Assembly: GCA_013360535.1 (NCBI GenBank)
Contig: JABWBL010000072.1
Span: 1 to 10,478 of the forward strand
DNA length: 10,478 nt
Source of the DNA: Planctomycetaceae bacterium
GTDB taxonomy: Bacteria > Planctomycetota > UBA1135 > GCA-002686595
Direction of reading: 5' to 3'
Part shown: one piece after another, positions 1 through 7,428 of the stretch
How positions within the stretch are numbered: the first letter of the stretch is position 1
Layout: each line of letters starts with the position of its first letter
Notes under the pieces: model-generated
What the model saw: the letters and a program-made list of their open reading frames with translations, nothing else
Told to the model about the DNA's origin: nothing
Database searches by the model: none
Position numbers and translations under genes: made by a program

Positions 1-237
1 CTCACGCCTTGGGCGTGGGCAGCGACGCGCAAGTGAACTGACGCCCCGGGCGTCGCGCTTGCGCGAGCTTCGCGGGGATGGATCCGCCGGACTCGTACGA
101 CGTGATCTCCCCTGCGCGCTCTTTTGCGGGCATTTCGAACGCCCTGGCCCGGACCTCGAGTACGGGAGGGGGTCGGGGCCGAGAGGGTTGCTGCCCGTGC
201 CGTACCGCCCGACCGGGTCAGTCCCGCGGCCTTGAAC
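1..237. other. Intergenic stretch without a convincing gene
   Basis: No supported gene lies here. In the third forward frame the first 41 bases read HALGVGSDAQVN and then TGA, which could be the last residues of a gene entering from the left, but twelve residues cannot prove this. The second forward frame is open until about 234, but its translation is Arg/Gly/Pro-rich without recognisable motifs and looks non-coding. Two related dyads lie at 3-17 and 40-54. The region follows the leftward secreted-protein gene, so it may also hold that gene's transcription end. No U-tract terminator is visible. Confidence 0.5.
40..54. repeat. Short perfect dyad (hairpin), possible terminator stem
   Basis: GACGCCC and GGGCGTC flank a single C, giving a perfect odd palindrome. 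In RNA the stem would be six base pairs with a three-base loop. It begins at the TGA that ends the possible upstream reading frame (39-41), where a terminator stem would be expected. No T-run follows, so intrinsic termination is not shown. A related dyad, CACGCC-TTG-GGCGTG, lies at 3-17. The two share the form ACGCCnnnGGCGT. Confidence 0.3.
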
Positions 238-1899
238 CTACGGCCGGAGCTCGAAGCTGAGCCCGTTCGTCAGGCCAATCGACGAACTGCCCGGGAATCC
301 TGGGTCCCGGCTCCAGAACTGCGTGAAGACCTTCGTCCCGGCCTGCAGGCCCTTGGAGGCCATGTAGGCTTGGCTGAAGGCGAAGTCGTACGCGCCCGAA
401 CAGTCCGAGCTCGAGGTGTTTCCGTTGGATTGCTGGGCCGGGGTCCGGAACACGGGTGGTTGCACGCACAGGGTTCCGCCGTAGTAAGGGAGCGCTCCGC
501 CACCGAGGCCCCAGAACAACAGGCCGTTCTTCTGGTTGAGGACGTTGCCGGCCGTGACATGGAAGTCGTCAGGCCCACTCAGCGACGGCGTGCCTGTCCA
601 GCCAATGGTCGGACTGCAACCGAGGGAGTTGACCTTGGCCGTGCAGTAAGTGCCCGGGCCTTCGTAACGCTCGTAGAGTCTCGCGTAGACATCGGTCGAG
701 ACTCCCGGGCCTTCAAAGGTGACCACCACGCGTTCTCCGTCCGGCGCGATTGCGATGCCGACGCTCTTCTGGTCGCCCGCCATGGCCGTGTTGACTTGCA
801 GCGGCGGGCCGACGCGATTGTCCGAGGGGTCGTAGTACTGGAGCCAGACGTCGGCATCCCCGGTGGAGCGATCCTCCCAGGCTACGACGACGTTGCCAGC
901 GCTGTCGACGGCGGCTTTGGGGTTGCGCTGGGAGCCGGCGGAGTTGAGGTTGATCTGGAATTCCGGCCCGAGCGGCGTGCCCTGAGTCGAGAAACGGCGG
1001 CCAAAGACCCCGTAGCCACCACCGTCCTTGCTCTGGTCCTCCCAGACGACGAGGAAGCGGCCCTGCGAATCGCAGATGACGCGCGGCTCGCGCTGGTCGG
1101 TTGCCGTGTAGCCGCTGCTGTTCAGGGGGAAGGGTGCCGGCTGAAGCGGAGCGCCGCTGCTGTCGAAGGTTCGCCCCCAGAGGTTCGTCCCGCTCCCGAT
1201 GCCCGCGTAGCCCGAGAAGTCCACGAACGCGACGAAGATGGTCCCGTCCGGGGCCACCGCGGCGCAGGGGTCGACCTGGGCCCCGTTGTCGAAGGTGTTG
1301 ACGCGGATGTCCGGGGTGCGGAAGGTCCCATCGGAGTTGACGACCCGAATCATGGCGTCGCCGTCCCAATCTCCTGACCATGCCACGACCCACCCGCCAT
1401 CGGGATGGCGCGCGATCAGGGGGCGCCACTGCGAGGCTTGCCAGATCTCGTTGATCTGGAACTCGGGGCCGAGCGGCGAACCGTTGGGGAGAAAGATGCG
1501 GCCGAAAATCCCCATGATCTCGCCGTCGTAGCCGTGCCGCTCGGACCACGCCACGAGCTGGCGTCCATCGGTCGAGCAGGCGATCTCCGACTCATCCTGC
1601 ACGTGGACGTTGAGGGTCGGGTTGCAGGTCAGGTTGCCGGTCAGCGGCGTGCCGCTCGGGCTGAAGTGCCGCGCGAACGGGTCCTGTCCGCTGACGAAGG
1701 AAAACGTGATCCGGGAGCCATCCGGCGCGAAGTCCACGCGCGGCCAGTACTGGTTGTAGTTGGTCGAGGCGTTGACGAGGAACTCGGTTCCGAGCGGCTC
1801 GAGCGGGCTCTGGCACCAGACGGACGGGACGAGGGCCGCCGACGCCAGCGCCGTCCATGCGGCGCGTCGGAGCGCCGGAGGTCGGATCGTGCGGAACAT
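238..1899 (-). CDS. Secreted beta-propeller-like protein with planctomycete C-terminal Cys module
   Basis: This is a 553-residue exported protein of unknown function. Residues 1-30 form a signal peptide: basic MFRTIRPPALRR, then an Ala/Leu-rich core, then SVWCQ. The next ~380 residues hold about seven repeats of 50-70 residues, each with a DGxxxVAW-like strand, a GRxF strand, and a turn leading to PLGPEFQIN or a variant. The N-terminal PLGTEFLVN resembles the repeat's last strand, so the ring may close by strand exchange as in a seven-bladed propeller. Two copies of the EFQIN segment are also similar in DNA (about 949-980 and 1450-1480). Residues 416-553 form a separate module starting YCTAKVNSLGC, with four cysteines that could form disulfides after export; I recall this module from many planctomycete secreted proteins. 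The ATG at 1899 is chosen because it gives a complete signal peptide. Its leader has no Shine-Dalgarno motif. The substrate or partner is unknown. Confidence 0.85.
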   Translation of the reverse strand: MFRTIRPPALRRAAWTALASAALVPSVWCQSPLEPLGTEFLVNASTNYNQYWPRVDFAPDGSRITFSFVSGQDPFARHFSPSGTPLTGNLTCNPTLNVHVQDESEIACSTDGRQLVAWSERHGYDGEIMGIFGRIFLPNGSPLGPEFQINEIWQASQWRPLIARHPDGGWVVAWSGDWDGDAMIRVVNSDGTFRTPDIRVNTFDNGAQVDPCAAVAPDGTIFVAFVDFSGYAGIGSGTNLWGRTFDSSGAPLQPAPFPLNSSGYTATDQREPRVICDSQGRFLVVWEDQSKDGGGYGVFGRRFSTQGTPLGPEFQINLNSAGSQRNPKAAVDSAGNVVVAWEDRSTGDADVWLQYYDPSDNRVGPPLQVNTAMAGDQKSVGIAIAPDGERVVVTFEGPGVSTDVYARLYERYEGPGTYCTAKVNSLGCSPTIGWTGTPSLSGPDDFHVTAGNVLNQKNGLLFWGLGGGALPYYGGTLCVQPPVFRTPAQQSNGNTSSSDCSGAYDFAFSQAYMASKGLQAGTKVFTQFWSRDPGFPGSSSIGLTNGLSFELRP

Positions 1900-1975
1900 G
1901 GTGCTCGAGACAGGAGGGGAAGGAGTTTCCGGTTCGTGGAAGAGATCGCGCCGGGACCTCGGCAGCTTGTGCTTC

Positions 1976-1990
1976 CTTTGACAATATAGC
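1976..1990. promoter_or_regulatory. AT-rich promoter-like island in divergent region
   Basis: The 138-base gap between the divergent secreted-protein and deacetylase genes is GC-rich except for this island. Read forward it contains TTGACA (1978-1983), a perfect -35 hexamer, but no convincing -10 lies 16-18 bases downstream. Read in reverse it contains TATATT, a good -10 about 85 bases before the ATG at 1899, with no clear -35. It may serve one or both genes. The assignment rests on hexamer resemblance only. Confidence 0.35.
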
Positions 1991-2037
1991 GCGGCTCGCC
2001 CGCCCGGGACGCGCTCCCGGCGTCCGGCGGTTCACCC

Positions 2038-3081
2038 ATGTCGCTGCCTGTCGAACAACCTGCGCGCCCGGCGTTTCCGTGCGAAGGCCGCGCGCCCGTG
2101 CACTGGCCGGAGGACTGGCGACCGACACTCGTCACCGCTATCAGCACGGAGGAGGAGTTCGACTGGAGCGGCCCTTTCGACCCCCGGCAGCGCTCGGTCG
2201 AGGCGGCCAAGCACCTCGAACGTGGCCAGCGGGTCTTCGACGACTCGGGCGTTCGGCCGACCTACATCGTCGACCACCCGATCGCGACGGATCCGATCAG
2301 CATCGCGAGCCTCGGCGCGATCCACGCATCCGGACGCTGCGAAATCGGCGCACACCTACATCCTTGGGTCAACCCGCCTTTCGAGGACCCGCCCGGCGTG
2401 CGGCACTCCTTCCCCGGCAACCTGCCCGGAGAGCTCGAGCACCACAAGCTGCGCCAGCTCGCCCATGCGATCCAAGCGAGCTTCGGAGTCCGTCCCTGTT
2501 CCTATCAGGCGGGGCGCTACGGCTTCGGCCCCAACACGGCGCGCCTGCTCGAGGAGGAGGGGTTCAGCGTCGACCTGAGCGCCAGCCCCGCCTTCGACTA
2601 CTCCGGTGAGGGTGGCCCCGACTACAGCGACTTCTCCCCCGAGCCGTTCTGGTTCGGCCGCGAGCGCAAGCTGCTCGCCCTGCCGGTGACCGGCGGCTAC
2701 CTCGGATTCCTCTCCCGTTCCGGCCCCAACCTGCATCGGCTGAGCCAGTCTCCGCCGCTGCGCTCCCTGCGGGTGCCCGGTGTGCTCGCGCGCACGCGCG
2801 CTCTCGAGCGGGTCCGCCTCTCCCCGGAAGGTTTCGACCTCGCGACGCTCGAGCGGCTCACCGAGAGCCTGCTCGACCGCGGCGCGCGCGTGTTCGTGCT
2901 CGGGCTCCACAGCCCGTCGTTCCTGCCCGGGTGCACGCCCTACGTGCGCAACGAGCGCGAACTCGACGAGTTCCTCGATCGGCTCGCGCGCTACTACCGT
3001 TTCTTCCATTCGTCGGTCGGCGGCCGTTCGATGACCGCCGCCGAGGTCCACCGTTCGCTGGCGCCCACCAAGCTCTCATGA
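2038..3081 (+). CDS. WalW-type polysaccharide deacetylase (carbohydrate esterase 4-like)
   Basis: This 347-residue protein is predicted to remove acetyl groups from a sugar polymer or glycolipid precursor. Family marks visible: TEEEFDW near residues 37-43, a metal-site segment AHLHPWVNPPF (His106, His108), the substrate-side segment AGRYGFGP (Arg160), and a late LGLHSPS (His291). The length is usual for WalW-like proteins, and there is no signal peptide or membrane segment, so it probably acts in the cytoplasm on a precursor. One oddity: relatives that I recall have an acidic first residue (DTEEEF), whereas here it is Ser36, which removes the expected catalytic-base Asp of motif 1. The ATG at 2038 is the first usable start after the intergenic region, though its ribosome site is weak. 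The stop codon overlaps the next gene's start (ATGA at 3078-3081), which implies translational coupling with the carbamoyltransferase. Confidence 0.87.
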   Translation: MSLPVEQPARPAFPCEGRAPVHWPEDWRPTLVTAISTEEEFDWSGPFDPRQRSVEAAKHLERGQRVFDDSGVRPTYIVDHPIATDPISIASLGAIHASGRCEIGAHLHPWVNPPFEDPPGVRHSFPGNLPGELEHHKLRQLAHAIQASFGVRPCSYQAGRYGFGPNTARLLEEEGFSVDLSASPAFDYSGEGGPDYSDFSPEPFWFGRERKLLALPVTGGYLGFLSRSGPNLHRLSQSPPLRSLRVPGVLARTRALERVRLSPEGFDLATLERLTESLLDRGARVFVLGLHSPSFLPGCTPYVRNERELDEFLDRLARYYRFFHSSVGGRSMTAAEVHRSLAPTKLS

Positions 3082-4919
3082 TCGTTCTCGGAATCTCCCC
3101 GCTCGACAAGGACGCGACGGCGTCGCTCGTGGTCGACGGTCGCGTTCTCTTCGCCGCCGGCGAAGAGCGCTTCTCCCGCGTCAAGCAGCAGGACGGTTTT
3201 CCCGCGAAGGCCATCACGGCCGCGCTCCAGGCCGGTCGCGTTCGGCCCGAGCAGGTCGATCGCATCGCCTATCCCTTCCTGAGCTGGGACAAGGAGGCGG
3301 CGCTGATCGACAAGTCGATGGCGGCGGAACAGGAGTTCCAGTCGACGTTCCGTGCGCCCGGGCTATCCCGCGCGCTCGCCGCCGCGCGGGCGCGCGTGCC
3401 GCAGCGGACCGAGCCGGTGCAGGGACTCGCGAGCCCCAACCAGCGCAAGCGCAAGGGTTTCCTGAAGGAGCTCTTCTACCGCGTCGCCGGCGCGAGCGAA
3501 CCGTGGTCGAAGCGGGTCGCGACCAGCCGCTCGCGCGACTGGGCGCAGCGCGCCGCGCAGGAACATCGCCACTGGCAGGGCGAGCTCGAACGTGGGCTCG
3601 CGCAACTGGGCCTGCGAGCGAAGCTCGAGCGCAGCGAACACCACCTCTCGCACGCGGCGAACGCCTATCTGGCATCGGGGTTCGAGCGCGCGCTCGTCGT
3701 CACCCTGGACGGCTACGGCAGCGGTCTCGCGGGTTCCGTGAGCCTCGGCGAAGGTGGTCGTCTCGAGCGCCTCGCCGACCTGCGCTTCCCGCACTCGCTC
3801 GGCAGCTTCTACGAGATGGTCACGTCCTCGCTCGGCTTCCGGCCGGATCGCCACGCCGGCAAGATCGTCGGCCTCGCGGCCTACGGCGATCCCGACGTGC
3901 TCACCGACGTGCTGCTCGGCCGCGCCGATCGCGGCCAGCCCGGCGACCTCCGCCTCTACCAGAACCTCAACGTGTACTTCTCGCGGCACCTCGCTGCGGA
4001 ATTCCCGATGGTCGACGTCGCGGCGGCCTACCAGCGCGCGCTCGAGATCCTCGCCTGCGACCTCGTGCGGCACTGGCTCGCGCGAACGGGAGCGCGCCAC
4101 GTCGTGCTGTCGGGCGGCGTCACGGCCAACGTGAAGATGAACCAGCGCATCCACGAGGTGGAGGGCGTCGAGGGCATCTTCATCTACCCCAACATGGGCG
4201 ACGGCGGCTGCGGCACCGGCCTCGCGATGCAACTGTCGTGGACCGGCGGCGTGCGCGAGTCGATCCGCGACGTCTACTGGGGGCCGGAGTTCGGCGAGGA
4301 GCGCCTGCTCGCGGCCGTGCGCGCGGCCGGGCTCGAATGCGAGCGACCCGCGTCGATGGCGCAGCATCTCGCACGTTGCATCCACGAGGGCTGGGTCATC
4401 GCCCGCTTCGACGGTCGCATGGAGTACGGGCCGCGTGCACTCGGCAACCGCTCGATCCTCTACCACGGCCGCGAGCCCAAGGTGAACCAGTGGCTCAACA
4501 AGCGATTGGGGCGCACCGAGTTCATGCCTTTCGCGCCGGTCACGCTGTGGGAAGCGCGCTCGCGCTGTTACCACCACCTCGCCGGAGGGGAGCACGCGGC
4601 CGAGTTCATGACGCTGACGTTCGACTGCACGGACTTCATGAAGGCGACCTGCCCCGCGGCGGTGCACGTCGACGGCACCGCGCGGCCGCAGCTCGTGCGG
4701 CGCGAGGTCAACCCGGGCTACTACGACATCCTCGCGGAGCACGAGAAGCTCTCGGGCTCGCCTTCGCTCATCAACACGAGCTTCAACATGCACGAGGAGC
4801 CGATCGTGTGCAGTCCCGAGGACGCGATCCGCGCCTTCCTCGACGGCCGCATCGACGGGCTGGCCCTCGGACCGTTCTTCGTCGCCAACCCGAAGACCAA
4901 GCCGGGTCAGGAAGACTGA
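3078..4919 (+). CDS. Carbamoyltransferase, NodU/CmcH family
   Basis: This 613-residue enzyme transfers a carbamoyl group from carbamoyl phosphate, via carbamoyl-adenylate in this family, to a hydroxyl, most often on a sugar. The N-terminal Kae1-like domain shows EERFSRVKQQDGFP, the metal-site segment EHHLSHAANAY (residues 187-197), TLDGYGSG near 209, GKIVGLAAYGD near 261 and SGGVTANVKMN near 345. The C-terminal domain shows YGPRALGNRS (450-459), a MPFAPV segment and NTSFNMHEEP near 566. Both domains are complete. The usual HDAS near the N-terminus is KDAT here (SPLDKDATAS), which I believe marks a subfamily. The start at 3078 overlaps the deacetylase stop. The frame stays open upstream to 2931, but that part only shadows the deacetylase. 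No Shine-Dalgarno is visible, as expected for a coupled start. The acceptor is unknown; a surface glycan is inferred from the neighbours. Confidence 0.92.
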   Translation: MIVLGISPLDKDATASLVVDGRVLFAAGEERFSRVKQQDGFPAKAITAALQAGRVRPEQVDRIAYPFLSWDKEAALIDKSMAAEQEFQSTFRAPGLSRALAAARARVPQRTEPVQGLASPNQRKRKGFLKELFYRVAGASEPWSKRVATSRSRDWAQRAAQEHRHWQGELERGLAQLGLRAKLERSEHHLSHAANAYLASGFERALVVTLDGYGSGLAGSVSLGEGGRLERLADLRFPHSLGSFYEMVTSSLGFRPDRHAGKIVGLAAYGDPDVLTDVLLGRADRGQPGDLRLYQNLNVYFSRHLAAEFPMVDVAAAYQRALEILACDLVRHWLARTGARHVVLSGGVTANVKMNQRIHEVEGVEGIFIYPNMGDGGCGTGLAMQLSWTGGVRESIRDVYWGPEFGEERLLAAVRAAGLECERPASMAQHLARCIHEGWVIARFDGRMEYGPRALGNRSILYHGREPKVNQWLNKRLGRTEFMPFAPVTLWEARSRCYHHLAGGEHAAEFMTLTFDCTDFMKATCPAAVHVDGTARPQLVRREVNPGYYDILAEHEKLSGSPSLINTSFNMHEEPIVCSPEDAIRAFLDGRIDGLALGPFFVANPKTKPGQED

Positions 4920-4935
4920 GCCGGCGCGGGACGCG

Positions 4936-5814
4936 TCAGCGCTGCTCGCGCTCTTCGGCGCGGAAGTCGTGCGCCGCGGAGAGCAAGCGCGTCATTTCCG
5001 TCGAGAAGTGGCGTTTGCGCAGGTACGTCACGAGGTAGTCGAGGAAATCGAGCGGCAGGAGCGCGCCGTAGTAGGCGAGCCACAGCGCGCGGAACGAGTG
5101 CGTTCCCAGCGGGCCGAAGTTGGGCGCGTCGAACGCGACGTCGAGCGCGGAAGCGACCGTGAGGAACAGGAGCCCCACGTCGAAGTTGGTGAGGATCGCG
5201 CGCAGTGTCACGAGGTCGGCCCGCAGGCGAAACGGCTCGGGCGCCTTCCCACCCGAGGACGGCATGGGGCTCGAAGTTGCGTTCGGCGAAGCGTCAGCCA
5301 GCCGCTGCGCCGTTCCCTTGCGCAGCACATCCTTGAGGAACAGGATCCCGGGAATCTCGATCAGGATCTTGCGCCACAGGGTCGAGACCGCGGCCGCGAA
5401 CGCCGCGACCAGCGGCCAGGTCGTGTCGCCCGCGAGGTGGCAACCCAAGCCGATGCCGAAGAAGGCGAGCGGCTTGATCAGCATGTGGAACAGGTAGTCG
5501 AAATAGCCCCAGTGGACGTTGACGACCTTCTGCCAACGCGCGACTTCGCCATCGACGCAGTCGAGCACGTAGTACAGGACGAGCAGCACCGCTCCGGCCA
5601 GCGCGCAGGCACCCGTCCCGACCTGCAGGCCAGCGCCGAGCAGGCCTGCGACCAAGAAACCGACGGAGGCGTAGTTGGGGCTCAGGTTGAGGTCGACGAA
5701 GACCTTGGTGATCACGAGCGAGGCGTGATCGCCGAAGAGCAGGCCCGCGACGTCGTTGCCAGCCCTCACGGGCAACTGGCACACGCGCCGCAGTTCGTTC
5801 CAGCTGGCACCCAT
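4936..5814 (-). CDS. CDP-alcohol phosphatidyltransferase-like membrane protein
   Basis: This 292-residue inner-membrane protein belongs to the family that moves a phospho-alcohol from a CDP-linked donor onto a second alcohol (phospholipid, inositol or polyol phosphate synthesis). The signature is residues 85-110: DxxDGxxAR is intact (Asp85, Asp88, Gly89, Ala92, Arg93) and Asp106 is at the third Asp position, but the second Gly is one place late (Trp102, Gly103) and the fourth Asp is His110. An LSPNYAS segment near 44-50 matches the family's conserved Pro-Asn element. Hydrophobic stretches lie on both sides of the motif and near the C-terminus, with a Ser/Pro-rich hydrophilic loop around residues 175-195. 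It follows the flippase by only 21 bases, so the two are probably one operon, and it ends 16 bases from the convergent carbamoyltransferase. The ATG at 5814 lacks a strong ribosome site. Substrates cannot be read from sequence. Confidence 0.82.
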   Translation of the reverse strand: MGASWNELRRVCQLPVRAGNDVAGLLFGDHASLVITKVFVDLNLSPNYASVGFLVAGLLGAGLQVGTGACALAGAVLLVLYYVLDCVDGEVARWQKVVNVHWGYFDYLFHMLIKPLAFFGIGLGCHLAGDTTWPLVAAFAAAVSTLWRKILIEIPGILFLKDVLRKGTAQRLADASPNATSSPMPSSGGKAPEPFRLRADLVTLRAILTNFDVGLLFLTVASALDVAFDAPNFGPLGTHSFRALWLAYYGALLPLDFLDYLVTYLRKRHFSTEMTRLLSAAHDFRAEEREQR

Positions 5815-5835
5815 GTTCCGGGGAAGAGCCAGAGT

Positions 5836-7332
5836 CTAGCCCGAGGGCTTCCCGCGCGCGCGCAGGCCCTGCAGCCGGATTGCGAGTTCCTTGACGGCCG
5901 CCGCACGTTCCGTGGCGTCGAAGGCGAGCCCGAACCAGGCCGCGAGCGCCCAGGCGACGAACAGGCCGACGCGCGTTCCGAGCAGCGCGGTCGGGCTCCA
6001 AGTGTCGGGCAGCAGGCTCGCGAGCAAGATCGCGATCGCGCCCACCACGATCGGCGCGAGGATCTTGCGCCACGGGTAGGCGACTGGAAACACCTCGCGC
6101 ACCACGGGCTCGGTCGCGATGCACAGCGTCGCGAAGGTCAGCACCGTCGCGACCGCGGCCCCCGCGAAGCCGAGCGTGGGGACGAGCACGAAGTTCAGGT
6201 ACAGGTTCACCAGCAGCGCCGCGAGCGTCAGCAGCGGCAGCGGCCGGGTCTTCTTCGCCGCGTAGAGGCCCGTCTGCAGCACCTGGAACAGCCCCCACAA
6301 CCAGTAGCCGAGCGCGACGAAGGGAATCGCGACCCACGCGCGGTGGAAGCCCGGGCGCGAGCCGGCGACGCCGACGAGCTCGTGCGCAAAGACGCCGACG
6401 CCGACGACCGCGGCAGACATGAGGAACAGGAAATAGGGGGCGAGCCGGCCGACCATCTCGCGCTGGCGCTCCTGCGCGCCCAGCGAGAACACGAACGGGT
6501 ACCAGATCAGCAGGAACGGCCCGAGCACGAGGTAGTTGGGGATGTACCCGAGCTTGTACGCCAGCGCGTACAGGCCGAGGGCGGTGTCGCCGCCGACGCC
6601 GCCGACGACGTAGCGGTCCGCCGAGTGCAGGCCGAATTGCAGCACGCCGTTGGGCACGAGCGGCAGGCTGAACGCGAACATCGCGCGGAAGAGCCCCGGT
6701 CGGAAACGCAGGCCGATCGACGGCAGCAGGATCAGCGCCGTGATCGCCGCGAATCCGGCCTCGGCGAGCAGCACCGCGAACAGGAGGCCTTCCAGGCCAA
6801 GCTTCAGCCCGGCGAGGAAGTAGATCTGCAGCCCGATCTCGACGACGAGCTTGGAGACCGAGAGCGTCGCGAACGTCGCGGACCGTTCGAGCGTCTGCAG
6901 GATCTTGTTCTGGACCTCGCGCAAGATCTGGAACACGAAGATCGCCAGCGAGAGGCGCAGGTAGTGGTCGAGCCCCGCCGCGTCCACGGGGAACCAGCTC
7001 GCCAGCGTGCCCGACATCGTCGCGAGCACGCCCGCGAGCGCCGCTGCCGTCGCTCCGACGGTGAGCCACGCCGTGCTGAACACCGCCAGCTTCTCGCGCT
7101 CGTCGCGCTCCTCGAAGTAGAAGCGCGACATCGCCGCCGTGATGTTGAGCCCGGAAATTTGCGCGAGCAGCGCGAGCGTCGTCGCCAGGATCTCGCGCAC
7201 GCCGAACTCGGCTTCGGTCAGGAACCCGGTCGTCAGCGGCAGCAGCAGGAATCCCGCGAGGCGTCCGAGTTGCTCGGCGAGCGCGTAGATCAGGCTGTGG
7301 CGAAAGAGTCGAGCGATGGCCGCGCGGAGCAA
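5836..7332 (-). CDS. Oligosaccharide flippase (Wzx/MOP-superfamily polysaccharide exporter)
   Basis: This 498-residue, very hydrophobic protein has roughly 12-14 membrane segments. It starts in the pattern usual for lipid-linked oligosaccharide flippases: a short basic lead (LFRHSLIYALAEQLGRLAGF), then LPLTTGFLTEAEFGVREI, then a segment near NITAAMSRFYFE. Such proteins move undecaprenyl-linked or similar glycans across the inner membrane in an ion-driven way. A TTG start at 7332 is chosen: there is no ATG or GTG between it and an in-frame stop upstream, the next ATG would cut off the first membrane segments, and GAGG (7338-7341 on the opposite strand) lies five bases before it. The basic C-terminus is cytoplasmic. 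It is the first gene of a likely two-gene operon with the CDP-alcohol transferase. No glycan ligase, polymerase or glycosyltransferase is present here to reveal the cargo. Confidence 0.9.
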   Translation of the reverse strand: MLRAAIARLFRHSLIYALAEQLGRLAGFLLLPLTTGFLTEAEFGVREILATTLALLAQISGLNITAAMSRFYFEERDEREKLAVFSTAWLTVGATAAALAGVLATMSGTLASWFPVDAAGLDHYLRLSLAIFVFQILREVQNKILQTLERSATFATLSVSKLVVEIGLQIYFLAGLKLGLEGLLFAVLLAEAGFAAITALILLPSIGLRFRPGLFRAMFAFSLPLVPNGVLQFGLHSADRYVVGGVGGDTALGLYALAYKLGYIPNYLVLGPFLLIWYPFVFSLGAQERQREMVGRLAPYFLFLMSAAVVGVGVFAHELVGVAGSRPGFHRAWVAIPFVALGYWLWGLFQVLQTGLYAAKKTRPLPLLTLAALLVNLYLNFVLVPTLGFAGAAVATVLTFATLCIATEPVVREVFPVAYPWRKILAPIVVGAIAILLASLLPDTWSPTALLGTRVGLFVAWALAAWFGLAFDATERAAAVKELAIRLQGLRARGKPSG

Positions 7333-7341
7333 GGGAACCTC
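7333..7341 (-). promoter_or_regulatory. Ribosome binding site supporting a TTG start
   Basis: On the reverse strand GAGG (7338-7341) stands five bases before the TTG at 7332, correct spacing for a Shine-Dalgarno site. It decides the start of the flippase, which otherwise lacks an ATG or GTG at its N-terminus. Confidence 0.55.
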
Positions 7342-7428
7342 GGCGGGCGCGAGCGACGCCCGGACTCAGGCTACGCGGCTCGTGCGCCAGCGGCAAACGA
7401 CGGCGGAGCGTTCGAGAGCTGGCCCCAA

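Noticed and set aside
124..1377. 417-codon forward frame
   Set aside because: It overlaps the secreted propeller gene on the opposite strand, which has a signal peptide and repeats. The forward translation shows no motifs.
2931..3077. 49-codon N-terminal extension of the carbamoyltransferase
   Set aside because: It lies wholly inside the deacetylase gene in another frame and is Arg-rich. Family N-termini begin at MIVLGISPL, which coincides with the ATGA overlap.
3363..4793. 476-codon reverse-strand frame
   Set aside because: It is antisense to the carbamoyltransferase, has shadow-type composition (Val/Arg/Glu/His) and no family motif.
4920..4935. Shared bidirectional terminator between the convergent operons
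   Set aside because: The gap is only 16 bases, and I see just the short palindrome GACGCGTC (4930-4937), too small for a terminator stem and without T-runs.
5294..7396. 700-codon reverse frame overlapping flippase and CDP-alcohol transferase
   Set aside because: It is a frame shadow rich in Arg/Ala/Pro. The in-frame proteins with recognisable families use the other frames.
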